DNA of 7,206 nucleotides. Origin: Candidatus Latescibacterota bacterium (GTDB lineage Bacteria > JAAXHH01 > JABIQT01). Position 1 is the first letter of the stretch. Every line of letters starts with the position of its first letter. The stretch covers positions 1 to 7,206 of the forward strand of contig JABIQT010000391.1 in the NCBI GenBank assembly GCA_018667995.1. The letters run 5' to 3'. The notes under the pieces are model-generated. The model ran no database searches. It had not been told where the DNA came from and worked only from the letters and a program-made list of their open reading frames with translations. The position numbers and the translations under genes are program-made. This document shows, piece by piece, positions 6,613 through 7,206 of this stretch.

Positions 6613-7206
6613 ATGACCAGTTCAGTGACCGTCGTCGGTCTTGGCTATGTGGGTCTTCCCCTTGCCCAGGAGGCATGCCGATCGGGGCTCGCTATAACCG
6701 GTCTCGATACCAATCAGTCCGTCGTTTCCAGCCTGATGGAAGGGGCATCACATGTCGACGACCTTGACTCGACCGATATCGCGGACATGCTTGGGGCTGG
6801 TTTTGTTGCTTCGGGGGATTCAGCCTGCATAGGCAACTCGGATGTCATCGTCATCTGTGTCCCGACCCCTCTCGACGAGGACGGAACGCCTGACCTGGGA
6901 GCCGTCAAGGCTGCTACCAGGACCGTCTCAGAGCATCTGCAGCCGGGCTCGCTCGTGGTCCTCGAATCGACCACCTACCCGGGGACGACCGAAGACACGG
7001 TCAGGCCCCTTCTCGAGGATGGGAGTGGGCTCACAGCGGGCATCGACTTCAGCCTGGCCTATTCGCCAGAGCGGATAGACCCCGGTAACCCGGAGTGGGG
7101 CCTGCGCAACACGCCCAAGATCGTCGGTGGGCTGACGGCGGACTGCACCGAGCGGGCCGTGCAGTTCTACGAGAAAATCGTCGACACCGTCGTACCGACC
7201 GTTGGG
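6613..7206 (+). CDS. wbpA: UDP-N-acetylglucosamine 6-dehydrogenase-type nucleotide-sugar dehydrogenase, 3'-truncated by window edge
   Basis: First 198 codons of a UDP-Glc/GDP-Man dehydrogenase-family enzyme, which oxidises C6 of a UDP-sugar to a carboxylate with two NAD+ in the cytoplasm. The frame stays open to the right edge. Visible motifs: the dinucleotide-binding loop GLGYVGLPLA (9-18), Asp32 for the NAD ribose, CVPTPLDEDGTPDL (82-95), LESTTYPGTTE (117-127) with the catalytic-region Thr/Glu, SPERIDPGNP (151-160) and TPKIVGG (167-173). ESTTYPGTTE and SPERIDPGN favour the UDP-GlcNAc dehydrogenase (WbpA/TviB-like) branch over the UDP-glucose branch (Ugd); UDP-ManNAc dehydrogenase (WecC) is less likely. 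The catalytic Cys and Lys lie beyond the window. ATG 6613 has no strong ribosome-binding site but places the Rossmann strand correctly. Its G+C is clearly higher than that of the middle genes (40/60 counted at 6901-6960). Confidence 0.93.
   Translation, partial: MTSSVTVVGLGYVGLPLAQEACRSGLAITGLDTNQSVVSSLMEGASHVDDLDSTDIADMLGAGFVASGDSACIGNSDVIVICVPTPLDEDGTPDLGAVKAATRTVSEHLQPGSLVVLESTTYPGTTEDTVRPLLEDGSGLTAGIDFSLAYSPERIDPGNPEWGLRNTPKIVGGLTADCTERAVQFYEKIVDTVVPTVG

Noticed and set aside
6842-7078. Plus-strand and minus-strand frames overlapping the right-hand dehydrogenase
   Set aside because: They are shadows: the frame starting at 6613 carries clear nucleotide-sugar dehydrogenase motifs over the same bases.

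Overview
The window is a piece of a bacterial cell-surface glycan locus. It holds seven genes, two of them cut by the window edges: nucleotide-sugar enzymes, a glycosyltransferase, a SAM methyltransferase, and a translationally coupled metallophosphoesterase/ATP-grasp pair. GTG starts at two genes, and a high-GC flanking dehydrogenase beside more AT-rich genes, suggest a fairly high-GC host, perhaps an actinobacterium. That guess rests on protein style only and is weak.

Left part (1-3064, all + strand): a Gfo/Idh/MocA NAD(P)-dependent sugar dehydrogenase enters from the left edge and overlaps a DegT/DnrJ/EryC1/StrS PLP aminotransferase by 4 bases (GTGA). Such pairs oxidise a hydroxyl of a nucleotide sugar to a ketone and then aminate it. 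A 75-base gap follows, then a GT-B glycosyltransferase with a GT4-like C-terminal half and an altered EX7E motif.

Middle part (3167-6240): a calcineurin-like metallophosphoesterase overlaps an ATP-grasp ligase by 4 bases (ATGA). A methyltransferase on the opposite strand converges on them. These three genes read as more AT-rich than the right flank: hand counts of single 60-base lines gave 21/60 G+C at 3361-3420 and 22/60 at 4381-4440, against 40/60 at 6901-6960. The methyltransferase is bracketed by the octamer TCTTATAA on both sides, and its upstream side carries a perfect 17-base tandem duplication.

Right part (6241-7206): about 330 bases without a convincing gene, then the first 198 codons of a nucleotide-sugar 6-dehydrogenase of the UDP-GlcNAc dehydrogenase (WbpA) type, running off the right edge.

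Taken together, the 6-dehydrogenase, the Gfo/Idh dehydrogenase and the aminotransferase match the core of the known route from UDP-GlcNAc to UDP-2,3-diamino-2,3-dideoxy-uronic acids; the N-acetyltransferase of that route is not in the window. The glycosyltransferase, methyltransferase and ATP-grasp ligase would then assemble and decorate the glycan. The least explained part is the phosphoesterase/ATP-grasp pair, which I read as a candidate amide- or peptide-bond-forming decoration module of unknown substrate.
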